A stretch of 64,000 nucleotides of DNA from Bog-473 sp963807675 (GTDB lineage: Bacteria > Actinomycetota > Acidimicrobiia > Acidimicrobiales > RAAP-2), in assembly GCA_963807675.1 (NCBI GenBank), contig CAWECP010000012.1:1178001-1242000 (forward strand). Direction: 5' to 3'. A program made the position numbers and the translations under genes. Below, one piece after another: positions 55,500-64,000 of the stretch (positions are counted from its first letter, which is position 1; every line of letters begins with the position of its first letter). The notes under the pieces were generated by a model, which searched no databases, had not been told where the DNA came from, and saw only the letters and a list, made by a program, of their open reading frames with translations.

Positions 55500-56757
55500 G
55501 CCCCATGCTCGTCGCTCTAGCCGAATCTCCCGTCTCCTGCATCCCGACCGTCGAAGCGAAGACGGGGCGGCCGCTGCTCCGACTCGTCGGCTTGGCGTCG
55601 ATCACCGTGACGTTCCTGGCCGCGTCGGCCGCCCCCACTCCGCTGTACGCGACGTATCAGAAGGCGTGGGGGTTCTCGGCGCTGACCACCACTGTCGTTT
55701 TCGGCGTCTACGCCCTGGCCTTCCTCTCGGCGCTGCTTGTTGTCGGACGGCTCTCCGATCACATCGGACGGCGGCCCGTGCTGCTCGCCGGCATCGCCGG
55801 TCAGCTCCTGGCCCTGACGATCTTCGTCGACGCCCACAGCGTCACCGCGCTGATGGCGGCGCGGATCGTCCAAGGACTGGCCGCCGGCACGGCGATCGGC
55901 GCCATCGGCGCCGGCATGCTCGACATCGATCCGGTGCGCGGTGCGGTGGCCAACGCCACCGCACCGGGCTTGGGGACGGCCAGCGGGGTGCTCCTCTCTG
56001 CCGTTTGCCGTGCAGTGGCTCCCTGCGCCGACGCACCTGGTGTACGTCGTGCTCGCCGGCGTGCTGTTGGTGCAGGCGTTCGGCGTGTTCTTGCTTCCCG
56101 AGACCAGCCCGCAGGCACCCGGGGCGTGGCGTTCGCTGGTCCCACAGATCGAGGTCCCCGCCCAGACCCGCGCACCAATGCTCGCCGCGGCCCCGGTGCT
56201 CTTCGCCGTCTGGGCTCTGGCCGGGTTCTACGGCTCGCTCGGACCGAGCCTGGCCGACCACCTCGTCGGTTCCGCGTCAGTCGTCGACGGCGGGCTCGGT
56301 CTCGGCATCCTGGCCGGCGTGGCCGCGCTGACCACCTTCGTGCTGCGGGAGACGCCGGCACCCAGGGTGATGCTCATCGGCACCAGCACGCTGATCGCCG
56401 GGGTGGTCGTCGTGCTTGCTGTCTCTTCGGGTGGGCTCCGCCCTGGGTTTCTTCGTGGGTACCGCCGTGGCCGGAGTCGGCTTCGGCGCCGGCTTCCAGG
56501 GCGGCATCCGCCTCGTCGCTCCCCTGGCCCACCCCGACCAGCGGGCCGGAGTGCTCTCCGTGCTCTTCATCGTCTCGTATCTCGGACTGGGAATCCCCGC
56601 CGTCGCCGCCGGGTTGGCAGTGGTGCGTGGTGGTGGCCTCGTGGCCACCAGTTACGAGTACGGCCTGGCGGTGATCGTCCTGGCCGCCGTTGCGACCGTC
56701 AACCTGATCCGCCTTCGCAACACCGAACACCCATCAACCCAGGAGGTCCCCCGATGA
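55496..56757 (+). CDS. MFS transporter (two frameshifts)
   Basis: A 12-helix major facilitator of about 419 residues. The first part has ASAAPTPLYATYQKAWGFS and the loop GRLSDHIGRRPVLLAG; breaks occur near 55998 (in GCCGTTTGCC) and 56430 (after VLAVSSG), with the sequence resuming as AVQWLPAPTHLVYVVLAG and VGSALGFFVGTAVAG. The total length fits two inserted bases. It overlaps the SDR stop and the DUF427 start by 4 bases each. The likely role is export of a compound detoxified or sensed by this TetR-controlled unit. Confidence 0.8.
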
Positions 56758-57153
56758 CCGATACCCGTCCCCACCTGACGCCCGGACCCGACCACCCCAT
56801 CACCGTGGAACGGTGGGCCGGGCACGTCGTCGTCCGCAGCGGATCGGTCGTGATCGCCGAGACCGACCGGGCCCTCGAACTGCGAGAGGCCGGCTACCCC
56901 GCCGTCCTGTACGTCCCGATGGGCGACGTCGACCAGCACCTCTTGCGGCGCAGCGAACACCACACCTGGTGCCCGTACAAAGGGCGAGGCCTCGTACTAC
57001 GACATCCTCGACGGCGACGGAACGGACCTGACCGCTGCCGTCTGGTACTACGACGACCCCTTCTCCGCTGTCGCCGACATCATGGGCCACGTCGCCTTCT
57101 ATGCCGACCGGGTGACCGTGAGCGCCACGCCGAGCGAAACCGCCCTACGATAG
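56754..57153 (+). CDS. DUF427 domain protein (frameshifted)
   Basis: A DUF427 protein of about 132 residues. The family signature is present across the break: TWCPYKG, then EASYYDILDGDGTDLTAAVWYYDDP. The frame breaks near 56983 in AAAGGGCGAG; removing one G restores it. The function of the family is not established; members are small beta-rich proteins often encoded beside oxidoreductases. It overlaps the MFS stop and is followed by the TetR gene after 24 bases. Confidence 0.82.
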
Positions 57154-57154
57154 A

Positions 57155-57166
57155 CAGACCTGTCTG
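57155..57166. promoter_or_regulatory. TetR-type operator CAGACCTGTCTG
   Basis: A dyad with 5-base perfect arms, 11 bases before the GTG of the TetR gene. It matches the two sites at 54698-54739. This suggests autoregulation as well as control of the upstream SDR/MFS/DUF427 unit. Confidence 0.6.
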
Positions 57167-57177
57167 AAGGGAGGCCC

Positions 57178-57794
57178 GTGAGCAGCGCACCAGCTCAGAC
57201 CGAGCATCGAGCCTCGGCGCGGGAGCGGCTGCTCGCCGCGGCCAACGAGCTGTTCTACGCCGAGGGCGTCCAGACCGTCGGCATCGACCGGATCATCGAG
57301 CGCGCCGGAGTCGCGAAGGCTTCGCTCTACAACCTGTTCGGCAGCAAGGAAGAATTGGTGGCCGCGTACCTGGCTTCACGACACGACGCCACGACCGGCA
57401 GGCTCACCGCCGCCATCGAACAGTTCGACGATCCGCGACAGAAGAATCCTGGCCGTCTTCGACGCCCAAGCGCAGCAGTACGCACAAGCCGACTTCCATG
57501 GCTGTGCATTCATTGCCGCCTCCACCGAAGCACCCCAGGGCGGCCTCGTCGAGCTCGCCGCTGATCAGTTCAGGGCGTGGATCCGGGCCATGTTCACCGA
57601 CCTGGCCGAGCAGGCCGGCGCCCGCGATCCAGTGACGCCTCGGACGCCAACTCCACCTCATTTACGACGGCGCCGGACTGGCAGGCCGCATGGACCACCA
57701 CGATCCCGCAATCGCGCCTTCCGCCCGCGAGGCCGTTGAGGCGCTGCTCGACGCCGCGTTGACGCGAACGGGCCGGAGGCCGAAGAGATCCTGA
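57178..57794 (+). CDS. TetR family regulator (two frameshifts)
   Basis: A TetR regulator of about 204 residues. The N-terminal HTH is intact (ERLLAAANELFYAEGVQTVGIDRIIERAGVAKASLYNLFGSKEELV; the YNLFGSK turn is diagnostic). Breaks near 57442 and 57635 interrupt the ligand domain, which resumes as RILAVFDAQAQQYAQADFHG and RQLHLIYDGAGLAGRMDHHD. The length fits two inserted bases. A GTG start is used. It probably binds the CAGACC-type dyads at 54698, 54728 and 57155. Confidence 0.83.
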
Positions 57795-57837
57795 ACCGAT
57801 GCGTTGGTGACTCGGGTGCGACCCGAGGTCACCCGTC

Positions 57838-58675
57838 ATGAGGACGAGCGCTTGGCCGTTGAGTCGTGAGAGTTGCGCCACGACTCCGAGGTAGAGGTAC
57901 GTCCCCGTGGAAAAATCAAACACAATGACGTGGTCTCGGCCGACACAGTAGAGGCGACCGTCGGGCGCGAACCGCAATCCCCGCGGCCTGGCAAACCCGA
58001 CCACAGGGTCTGGCAGCCAACACGCGGACAAGCCGACCGGTGGAGGGCTCGTATTCGCGGACGCTGACCGTCGCGTCGCGGGCGCCGTAGGGCCACTCGC
58101 TGGACACCACGATGTTGCCGTTGCGAGCGACGGTGAGATCGAGCGGGCTCAGTTCAGGGTCGTCGACGAGGCGGGGCGTCCGCACCGCTCCCCCTGGCTC
58201 GAACACGGCGATGGTGTTCTCGCCCTCACCGGACGGACCAACGCCGGAGGCCAGATAGATCTCACCTTCGGGTCCGAAGCCAAAACCCCGCGGGAAAGGG
58301 ACGATCCCGTCGGGGAGAAGAGGCTCTCCGGGCTGGTCGAGACGAGGAGGCAGGGCAAGGATCGTCCGGCGGCGCCGTAGCCCGACGTCGTAGCGGCCGC
58401 CGGGCCCGAACGTCCCTCCGCCCAGGTCGAGCCCGTCGATCCGTCCCGAGTCCAGGGCGACCTTTCCGTGCCGATCGAGCGCCAGCACCCGGTCGTCGCC
58501 GCTGTTGAGGTACACGCGCTCACCGGACGGGTCGAGGCTCAGGCCGCGCGGGTCGGCGATCCGGCGATCCTGACCGAATGGGCCGGTCAGCACGCCGTCA
58601 GCGGTGAAACGCGAGGACCGCGCCGTAACCGTCACCGTTCGCCCCGCGGGCGCTGGTGACCACTATCCGGCGCAT
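57838..58675 (-). CDS. NHL/SMP-30-like beta-propeller protein (two frameshifts)
   Basis: A repetitive protein with blades such as DPRGLSLDPSGERVYLNSGDDRVLALDRHG, PFPRGFGFGPEGEIYLASG and FARPRGLRFAPDGRLYCVGRD, typical of NHL or SMP-30/gluconolactonase-like propellers. The ATG at 58675 has GAGG upstream. Breaks lie near 58600 and 58010, both net +1. The C-terminus is unclear: coding character fades around 57840, so that end is approximate. No catalytic residues can be assigned, and no signal peptide is obvious. The function is unknown. Confidence 0.6.
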
Positions 58676-58715
58676 GAGGGCCTCGGGCTACCGGGCGCTC
58701 TCGGCAACGTCTGTC

Positions 58716-58991
58716 CTAACCCTCGACCCGCGTCCACACCGGATCGGATCTCCCAGCCACATAGCTGGTCAAGGCGACGAGCATCGTAATGGCGAGCGCA
58801 ATGGCCAGTGGGAACACGATGCGCACGTGCAGAACGAGCACAGCGCCGATCAGCGCCCCGATGAACTGGCCGTAACCGTCATCGCAGCCACAGAAGGTGC
58901 AGTCGCACTGTGCCGGGCCGAACGCAACAAGGAACCTTTTGAAGACGTCGAGACCGTACTTCTGTCCCTCGTCAAGAACTTTGGCGGTCAA
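58716..58991 (-). CDS. Small putative membrane protein with Cys cluster
   Basis: A 91-residue frame with a TTG start at 58991. A soluble N-terminus carries CDCTFCGCDDG, a tight group of four Cys; two hydrophobic stretches follow (FIGALIGAVLVL and VFPLAIALAITMLVALTSYV). It ends 40 bases before the propeller gene on the same strand. I do not recognise a family. The ordered hydrophobic pattern argues for a real gene, but with a rare start codon and no clear ribosome-binding site it stays doubtful. Confidence 0.4.
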   Translation of the reverse strand: MTAKVLDEGQKYGLDVFKRFLVAFGPAQCDCTFCGCDDGYGQFIGALIGAVLVLHVRIVFPLAIALAITMLVALTSYVAGRSDPVWTRVEG

Positions 58992-59187
58992 CCGGCCCCG
59001 AAGACGGCACTGTGAAATGCAAGAAGCGACCTGATACGCCGACCGTGAGGGCTCTCGTAATTAACGTAATCGTCAGACCAGTACCACCCGCAAGACGGTC
59101 GACATCTTCGCGATGGTCACGGCGACCAATCGGCTCGAAGGATCGACATGTCTGACCATGGATGAATAGAGAGATGAGGCATCAACC

Positions 59188-60341
59188 GTGACTGAACCGC
59201 TTCCGACGAGCTCGCTGGAACTTCGCTCCCTCGTGACCGAGCAGGGCACGCTCGAGCTCTCATTGACCGAGCGTCCCCCTACCTTCCCTCGCCTCGGGCG
59301 AGGTACTGGTGCGGGTCGAGGCTGCACCGATCAACCCGTCGGACCTGGGCCTGCTGCTGGCGGGTGCGGATGTGGACTCTGCGGTGGTCGAGGGTACGTT
59401 CGAGCGCCCCGTCGTCACGGCGCCACTCGTCGACGGGCGCGCTTCGTTCCCTGGCCGCCCGAGTCGGTAAGTCGCTTCCGGTAGGCAACGAGGGAGCGGG
59501 CACCGTGGTTGGCCGCTGGAACCTCCCCAGAGGCACAGTCGCTCCTTGGACGGACTGTCGCGGTCGCCGGAGGCTCAATGTATTCGCAGTACCGAGCGGT
59601 GAGTGCCTCGTCGTGCCTTGTCCTGCCACCAGGCACATCGGCCAAGGAGGGGGCGTCGTCGTTTGTCAACCCGCTCACCGCACTGGGCATGATCGAAACA
59701 ATGCGACGAGAGGGACACAGAGGACTCGTTCATACGGCGGCAGCATCCAATTTGGGTCAGATGCTGGTGAAACTCTGTCTCGAGGAGGATGTGCCACTCG
59801 TCGCCATCGTTCGCAAACCCGAGCAGGTGGAGTTGCTGAGGTCGATCGGTGCGGTCCACGTCTGCGACTCGAGCTCACCCTCGTTCATGGCTGACCTCAT
59901 CGATGCCCTCTCGGCGACCTCGGCCACCATTGCCTTTGACGCTACGGGGGGTGGCAAGCTCGCAAGCTACATCCTGACCGCCATGGAGGCAGCCGCCAAT
60001 GCTTCGGCTCGGGAGTATTCGAGATACGGCTCAACGGTCCACAAGCAGGTGTACATCTATGGTGGTCTCGACCCCAGCCCAACGACGCTGACGAGGAACT
60101 TCGGCTTTGCGTGGGGCATCGGCGGATGGTTGCTCACCCCGTTTCTGGGAAGCATTGAACCGGAAACTTTCAGCCGGTTGCGCTCCCGCGTCGCCGCAGG
60201 GATTGAAGACGACGTTCGCGAGTTCCTACACCGATGAGGTGTCACTGGCGGGAATGCTTGACCCCGCTTGTGTTGAGCCGTACGAAGAAACAGGCGACCG
60301 GAGAGAAGTACCTCGTCGTGCCGAATGCCGAAGCGTCCTAG
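59188..60341 (+). CDS. MDR/quinone-oxidoreductase-like dehydrogenase (five frameshifts)
   Basis: A medium-chain dehydrogenase/reductase of about 383 residues pieced together from six segments. It starts at a GTG (TEPLPTSSLELRSLVTEQG), then GEVLVRVEAAPINPSDLGLLLAG, GNEGAGTVV, RTVAVAGGSMYSQYR, and the nucleotide-binding part VHTAAASNLGQMLVKLCLEE. The end is TDEVSLAGMLDPACVEPY, then TGEKYLVVPNAEAS. Breaks lie near 59281, 59440, 59512, 60215 and 60290, all net +1. No structural-zinc Cys cluster is seen, so a quinone-reductase/zinc-independent type is likely. Probably NADPH-dependent. Confidence 0.75.
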
Positions 60342-60353
60342 AAGGCCTTTGGA

Positions 60354-61334
60354 TCAGTCGTCGCCTCGCAGTTCTTCGGGTATGACGATCACATCGACGA
60401 GGGCTTCGGATCGGAGCACGGTCAACGCCAACGGCTGGCCGATGGCGTCGCCGAGCATCAGTCGCTGCAATGACTGGGCGCTGGTGACCGCCTCGCCATT
60501 GGCACTGAGCAAAAGGTCGAGGGGTCGCAGTCCAGCCTTTGCGGCCGGTCCTCCCGATACGACCTGCTCGATGCGCATTCCGGTCTTCTGATCGAGTCGA
60601 ACTAGCTAACGGCGGAGGGAGCGGTGCGGGGGTCCCGGCCAAGTCCAGGTAGGCCCGCCGGACACGGCCCTCGGCCATGAGGGTGGCGACGATCTGTCGG
60701 GTGATTCCGTTGATGGGGATGGCCAGGCCGACCCCGACCCCGGCAACGGCGGTGTTGATGCCCACGACCTGACCCGAGGCGACGACAAGTGCCCCACCCG
60801 AGTTCCCCGGGTTCAGTGCGGCGTCGGTTTGAATGACGTCATCGACGATGCGCATGTTTTCCCCTGCTCGGGTCGGCAGTGAGCGGCCCAAGGCACTGAC
60901 GACTCCGGCGGTGATGGTGCCGGCCAATCCGAGGGGGTTACCGACCGCGACGACCAGTTGTCCCACTCTGAGCTGCGAGGCCTCACCCAACCGCGCCGGC
61001 GCCGGGGTAACGCCGTCGGCTCGGACCACGGCCAAGTCGGACAAGGGGTCGGTGCCAACGACGCGGAAACGGGACGGTGGTGCCGTCGGCGAAAGCAGCC
61101 TGACCGGCCTCTGCCTTCCCAACCACGTGGGCATTGGTCAGCAAGAAGCCGTCGTTGGTGAACACGACCGCCGAGCCTGCGCCCGGCAGCGATGCTCCCG
61201 TCACGGCGGCGCCGGGACACCTGCAACGCAGCGACCCGCGGGGTCAGTTGTTCGGCGACTGATACGACGACCTGGGAGTACGCGTCAAGTGCAGCGAGTT
61301 CAGGTTCGGCTGAGCGGGTGAGGGTTTCGGTCAT
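60354..61334 (-). CDS. HtrA-like serine protease with PDZ domain (three frameshifts)
   Basis: A trypsin-like S1C protease of about 325 residues. The catalytic triad is visible: His in LLTNAHVVG, Asp in DPLSDLAVVRADG, Ser in NPGNSGGALV. A C-terminal PDZ domain follows (GMRIEQVVSGGPAAKAGLRPLDLLLSANGE). Breaks lie near 61210, 61068 and 60600, all net +1. No signal peptide or membrane anchor is seen at the N-terminus (MTETLTRSAEPELAALDAYSQ), so it is probably cytoplasmic, unlike most HtrA/DegP proteins. AAGGA lies about 7 bases before the ATG. Confidence 0.8.
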
Positions 61335-61351
61335 CGCGGGTCCTTATATCA

Positions 61352-61395
61352 GATTACGGGATTACGTGATTACTTATAGCGGAATCCCCGTAATC
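61352..61395. promoter_or_regulatory. GATTACG repeats upstream of the protease
   Basis: Three direct copies, GATTACG (61352-61358), GATTACG (61360-61366) and GATTACT (61369-61375), plus an inverted CGTAATC (61389-61395), in an AT-rich patch just upstream of the HtrA-like gene. On the minus strand CTATAAGT nearby may be a -10. This looks like a regulator-binding array; the regulator is unknown. Confidence 0.4.
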
Positions 61396-61556
61396 CTCAT
61401 TCACAGCTCTGCTGCAGGCGAAATCGCTGGTCAACACCCCCTTCTCCTATTCACGAGATGATGCCGACCACCAATTCATCGGTGGCGGGTCATGCGCTGC
61501 GACGGCTGTGGTGGCGACGACGACGGGAGCAGACCGATCGATCGCCGCGGTGATAT

Positions 61557-61811
61557 CTAGATTTCATGGATCTCGTCGTACTCCAGGGTCATGAGGCCCT
61601 CGATGACAAACGGCAGGGTGTCCATCCGGACTCGTACGGCGTCGATGCTGGGTCGCTCGAGCATGAGGTACACCCCGGGACCGGCGCCGCGCCGATGGAG
61701 AGCAGTGATGACGCCCTCGCCTTTGAGTTCCCCCACGACGCGCATCTCGTCGTCGACGTAAGGGGCGAGCGCTTCGGGCTTGGTGATCGAACCTTTGGCG
61801 AGCACGATCAT
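61557..61811 (-). CDS. Small dimeric alpha-beta barrel protein, muconolactone-isomerase-like
   Basis: An 84-residue protein with the layout of muconolactone isomerase/YciI-type ferredoxin-like barrels: an opening beta strand (MIVLAKGS), a long helix (YVDDEMRVVGELKGEGVI), a strand (PGVYLMLERPS), a helix and the closing DTLPFVIEGLMTLEYDEIHEI. GAGAGGA lies upstream of the ATG. It sits alone between the protease and hydrolase genes on the same strand. The family is uncertain and no active site can be named. Confidence 0.6.
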   Translation of the reverse strand: MIVLAKGSITKPEALAPYVDDEMRVVGELKGEGVITALHRRGAGPGVYLMLERPSIDAVRVRMDTLPFVIEGLMTLEYDEIHEI

Positions 61812-62078
61812 GCGTATCCATTCCTCTCATTGACTTTCGGCGTCCAGCCACTCTCCTTCTGATCCGGCCTCCACAAGGTTGAGGGCATTGAAAAGGCGCG
61901 GCGCCTCATGGTGGTCACCCTCCACGATGTCAACTGTTGCCATGGCACGCGCTTAGTCGACCACGCCATGAAGCCCTCCGTTGACGAGATGATTGTCGCC
62001 AGATGCTCGTTGGCTAGGCCATCTGCTCTCACCCAATTTATGGCTGTCGGTCGACCGCCTAGCGCCTCCGCGCTGGCG

Positions 62079-62796
62079 TCATACAGATGCGAGCGCTTTG
62101 AGGATCAAACCCGATGCGACTTCGGGTCGGGCGATGAAAGGCGGCGTGAGAGCCGTCCACAGATTCAGTGACGGCGTTCATGCGCTGAGCCATGAAGCGT
62201 TCGCAATCGGGCGGTATCGCATTGTCGTGCTCGGAAACCAGGAACCAACTCGGAAGGTCGCGCCAGCCGACTGCTGACGCTGGCTCCGTGAACGCGGCGG
62301 CGGCGAGCGGGCGCTGGCTGACCGCCATCGGGCCGGCGACATCCTCTCCCAGATCAGCGCAGAAGGCTTCGTGGAATTGGTCGATCTTGATGAACAAGTC
62401 CGGACCGCCTGCGGCTCCGGGCGCGTCGTAGGGACTGGGCACATTTGCGGTCGCGAGCAATGCGGGCGGGAATGGCTCCGCCACGCTGACGCAGGTCTCG
62501 CCTTCGTCCAGCGCGAAAGCGGACAGGAACACGAGAGCGCGGACGTCCTTCATTGCGGGTGCGGCCTGGGAGATGACGGCGCCGCCGTAGGAGTGGCCGA
62601 CAAGGACGATGGGCCCATCGATCGTCGTGGTGTAGCGGCGAATGGCCTCGGCGTCCGATGCCAGACCACGGAGCGGGTTCATCGGGGCCCTGACGGGCAC
62701 TCCCTGCGCCTGCAGCTGCCGGATCACACCGGCGTATCCGGACGCGTCCGCGAACGCGCCATGCACCAGTACCGCGGTCGGCTGTGTGCTCATCAT
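62079..62796 (-). CDS. Alpha/beta hydrolase (frameshifted near 3' end)
   Basis: An alpha/beta hydrolase of about 238 residues. The oxyanion region is VLVHGAFADASGY, the nucleophile elbow GHSYGG, and the catalytic His lies in VDGSHAAF near the end. After that the frame breaks near 62140 and resumes as IARPEVASGLILKALASV with a stop at 62079; the length fits one inserted base. It is divergent from a TetR gene across a 97-base promoter with two dyads, a common arrangement for regulator-controlled esterases. Confidence 0.83.
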
Positions 62797-62841
62797 CTAC
62801 CTCCGATTCGTCGACCTCGCCGAGGTTTGCGACCACCCCAC

Positions 62842-62879
62842 TAGAGCGATCGCTCTAATTTTCTAGACCATTCGCTCCA
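62842..62879. promoter_or_regulatory. Operators between hydrolase and TetR
   Basis: TAGAGCGATCGCTCTA (62842-62857) is a perfect 16-base palindrome. TAGACCATTCGCTCCA (62864-62879) is a weaker second copy. They fill the intergenic space between the divergent hydrolase and TetR genes and are probably bound by that TetR protein, repressing both directions. Confidence 0.65.
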
Positions 62880-62893
62880 GTAAAGTCAAGGGG

Positions 62894-63508
62894 TTGCCGC
62901 GTGAGCGAGACTCCCGGAGCAAGTTGGTGGAGACGATGGCGCGGTTGCTGCGCGACCGGGGCTACACGGCCACCGGACGGGCGCAGGTCTTGGCAGAAAG
63001 CGGGGTGTCCAACGGGTCGCTCTACCACCACTTTCCCGGCGGCATGGAAGAACTTGCCGAGGCGGCGCTCGAAGCCTCCGGCCAGGGCGTCGCTGACGCT
63101 CTCAGCGAGGCATTGGACGGGGCACCCAACACAGCAGTTGGCGTCGCCCGATTCCTCGACATTGCCCAGGGATCGGTCGCCGGAGACGCCTGCGCAGGCT
63201 GTCCGGTATCCCCGACTGCACTCGAATCTCCAATTATCAGCCCTCGATTGCGTGCGACCGCTGCTCTGTGCTTCGACCAATGGGAAGGCCTCATCGCAGC
63301 ACGGCTCCGGGATGACGGCTGGCCCGATGACTCGGCCGCGGAGACCGCCTCGGCGGCTTTGGCTCTCGTCGAAGGCGCACTACTGCTCGCACGGGTCAGC
63401 GGACAACCGGCTCACCTCGCCAACGCCAAACGCGCCGCGATGGCCATGTTCGCCGCCCCGCCCACGAAACAGACCAAGCGGGTCCAGTCTCGGGGTCGTC
63501 AGCGGTGA
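62894..63508 (+). CDS. TetR family transcriptional regulator (LmrA/YxaF-like)
   Basis: An intact 204-residue TetR regulator. The HTH contains RGYTATGRAQVLAESGVSNGSLYHHFPGGMEEL; the SNGSLYHHFPGG turn and the later GDACAGCPVSPTALES are typical of the LmrA/YxaF subgroup. A TTG at 62894 is the inferred start, since the HTH begins shortly after. It is divergent from the alpha/beta hydrolase, with matching operators in between. Confidence 0.87.
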   Translation: MPRERDSRSKLVETMARLLRDRGYTATGRAQVLAESGVSNGSLYHHFPGGMEELAEAALEASGQGVADALSEALDGAPNTAVGVARFLDIAQGSVAGDACAGCPVSPTALESPIISPRLRATAALCFDQWEGLIAARLRDDGWPDDSAAETASAALALVEGALLLARVSGQPAHLANAKRAAMAMFAAPPTKQTKRVQSRGRQR

Positions 63509-63675
63509 CGGGATCTGGCGAGGCCGGACAGGGCTACATCGGGTAACAAGACCTATGCCTGCCGTCTTTGGCCCTCGGGAAGTCCGTTCCCCGGTTGATG
63601 AGGATCTTCCAGAAGTCAGAGCGAGCAAGCCCTACCGCAGGAATCTGGAGCACAGCCCTCCGGTAACTTTGCCCA

Positions 63676-64000
63676 ATGGCAATGCCGGGGCCGCCAGAGC
63701 TTGGGCGTGGCGTCGTGGTGCTACCCGGGACGGCCCCACCTGAGCCCTGGAAGGAGTGCCCCAGGGTCCTGGTAGAACACGAGACTCTGGCCGACCCAGT
63801 TGCGGCGTTGGATACCCTCCACCGGGCGTGGTTTGAGCGCCAGCCGATAGTCGTGGAGTTGGCCGTCGACCCAAAGGCGCTGCGCGACCCTGAGGTGAGT
63901 CACAGGCCGGTGTATGACCTCACTCCCCGTTTCGAGTTCCCGCGGGACCGCCTGCAATTCCTCGTCTGGGCCAATACCTATGACGCCCGGAGCGGAGACC
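63676..64000 (+). CDS. Unidentified protein, 3'-truncated by window edge
   Basis: The frame is open from ATG 63676 (a second ATG is at 63682) to the end of the window, giving 108 residues. It reads like real protein (PELGRGVVVLPGTAPPEPWKE, DTLHRAWFERQPIVVELAVD, TPRFEFPRDRLQFLVWANTY), with balanced charge and no low-complexity Arg/Pro runs. I do not recognise a family securely; it may be the N-terminus of a larger enzyme such as a helicase, but nothing in the visible part proves this. No strong ribosome-binding site is seen. Confidence 0.5.
   Translation, partial: MAMPGPPELGRGVVVLPGTAPPEPWKECPRVLVEHETLADPVAALDTLHRAWFERQPIVVELAVDPKALRDPEVSHRPVYDLTPRFEFPRDRLQFLVWANTYDARSGD

Noticed and set aside
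59073..59327. Minus-strand 84-codon frame over the start of the MDR gene
   Set aside because: Low-complexity Ser/Val/Arg content, overlaps a recognisable gene start on the other strand, no ribosome-binding site or family match.
61808..62032. Minus-strand 74-codon frame between the small barrel protein and the hydrolase
   Set aside because: No motif or ordered hydrophobic pattern; treated as intergenic sequence.
28191..62796. Programmed +1 frameshifting as an explanation for the broken genes
   Set aside because: Breaks occur at unrelated sites in unrelated families, up to five per gene, without a common slippery sequence or stop context; assembly insertions explain them better.
1..64000. CRISPR arrays, tRNA/rRNA genes, insertion sequences, phage integrases
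   Set aside because: I saw no regularly spaced repeats, no tRNA-like cloverleaf or rRNA sequence, and no transposase or integrase motifs in any frame.

Overview
The window is a high-GC, gene-dense stretch with many GTG starts, 1-14 base start/stop overlaps and an actinobacterial flavour: heteromer-style acyl-CoA dehydrogenase (ACAD) pairs, DUF35/OB-fold plus SCP2-type thiolase pairs, F420/FMN luciferase-like enzymes and TetR regulators. The gene mix (many CaiB/BaiF CoA-transferases, PF04909 amidohydrolases and branched-chain-type ABC importers) fits an uncultured Acidimicrobiia-like soil or aquatic actinobacterium. That assignment is inference from gene content only.

Layout. 1-2 kb: the 3' end of an FtsX-type permease and a thiolase remnant. 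2-7.6 kb (minus strand): SDR, ACAD, livF, livG and a fused livH-livM permease. 7.8-10.2 kb (plus): an ACAD pair. 10.2-23.9 kb (minus): two catabolic operons with five CoA-transferases, two SCP2-type thiolases, a DUF35 protein, a luciferase-like monooxygenase, two amidohydrolases and an SDR, followed by a TetR gene at 24.0-24.6 kb. 24.8-46.2 kb: short, often divergent units carrying DUF35, aldehyde dehydrogenase, two amidohydrolases, acyl-CoA synthetase, two enoyl-CoA hydratases, SDRs, a second ACAD pair, a CoA-transferase pair, an ABC solute-binding protein, a double-length CoA-transferase, a P450 and a class II aldolase. 46.3-49.9 kb: a minus-strand operon with SCP2-type thiolase, DUF35, a true thiolase and OsmC. 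50-64 kb is more general: a TPP enzyme, two MFS exporters, a TetR-controlled SDR/MFS/DUF427 unit, an NHL-type beta-propeller, an MDR oxidoreductase, an HtrA-like protease, a hydrolase with a divergent TetR, and a partial gene at the right edge.

How it works together. The first 50 kb look like a catabolic island that imports an organic acid or similar small molecule (solute-binding protein plus LivFGHM), activates it with CoA (acyl-CoA synthetase and several family III CoA-transferases), oxidises it (P450, luciferase-like enzyme, ACADs, hydratases, SDRs) and cleaves it (DUF35/SCP2 aldolase-type complexes, amidohydrolases, class II aldolase, thiolase). The parts resemble those used for steroid or other polycyclic/terpenoid side chains, but the substrate is not readable from sequence. 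A 16-base palindrome close to TTGGGCATSTGCCCAA recurs six times in promoter regions of these catabolic and transport genes, suggesting one shared regulator; the TetR at 24.0 kb is the best local candidate.

Quality note. Fifteen genes right of 28 kb are broken by about 24 frameshifts, and every one is a net +1 shift. This points to inserted bases in the assembly rather than gene decay. Coordinates for those genes span the whole reconstructed gene.
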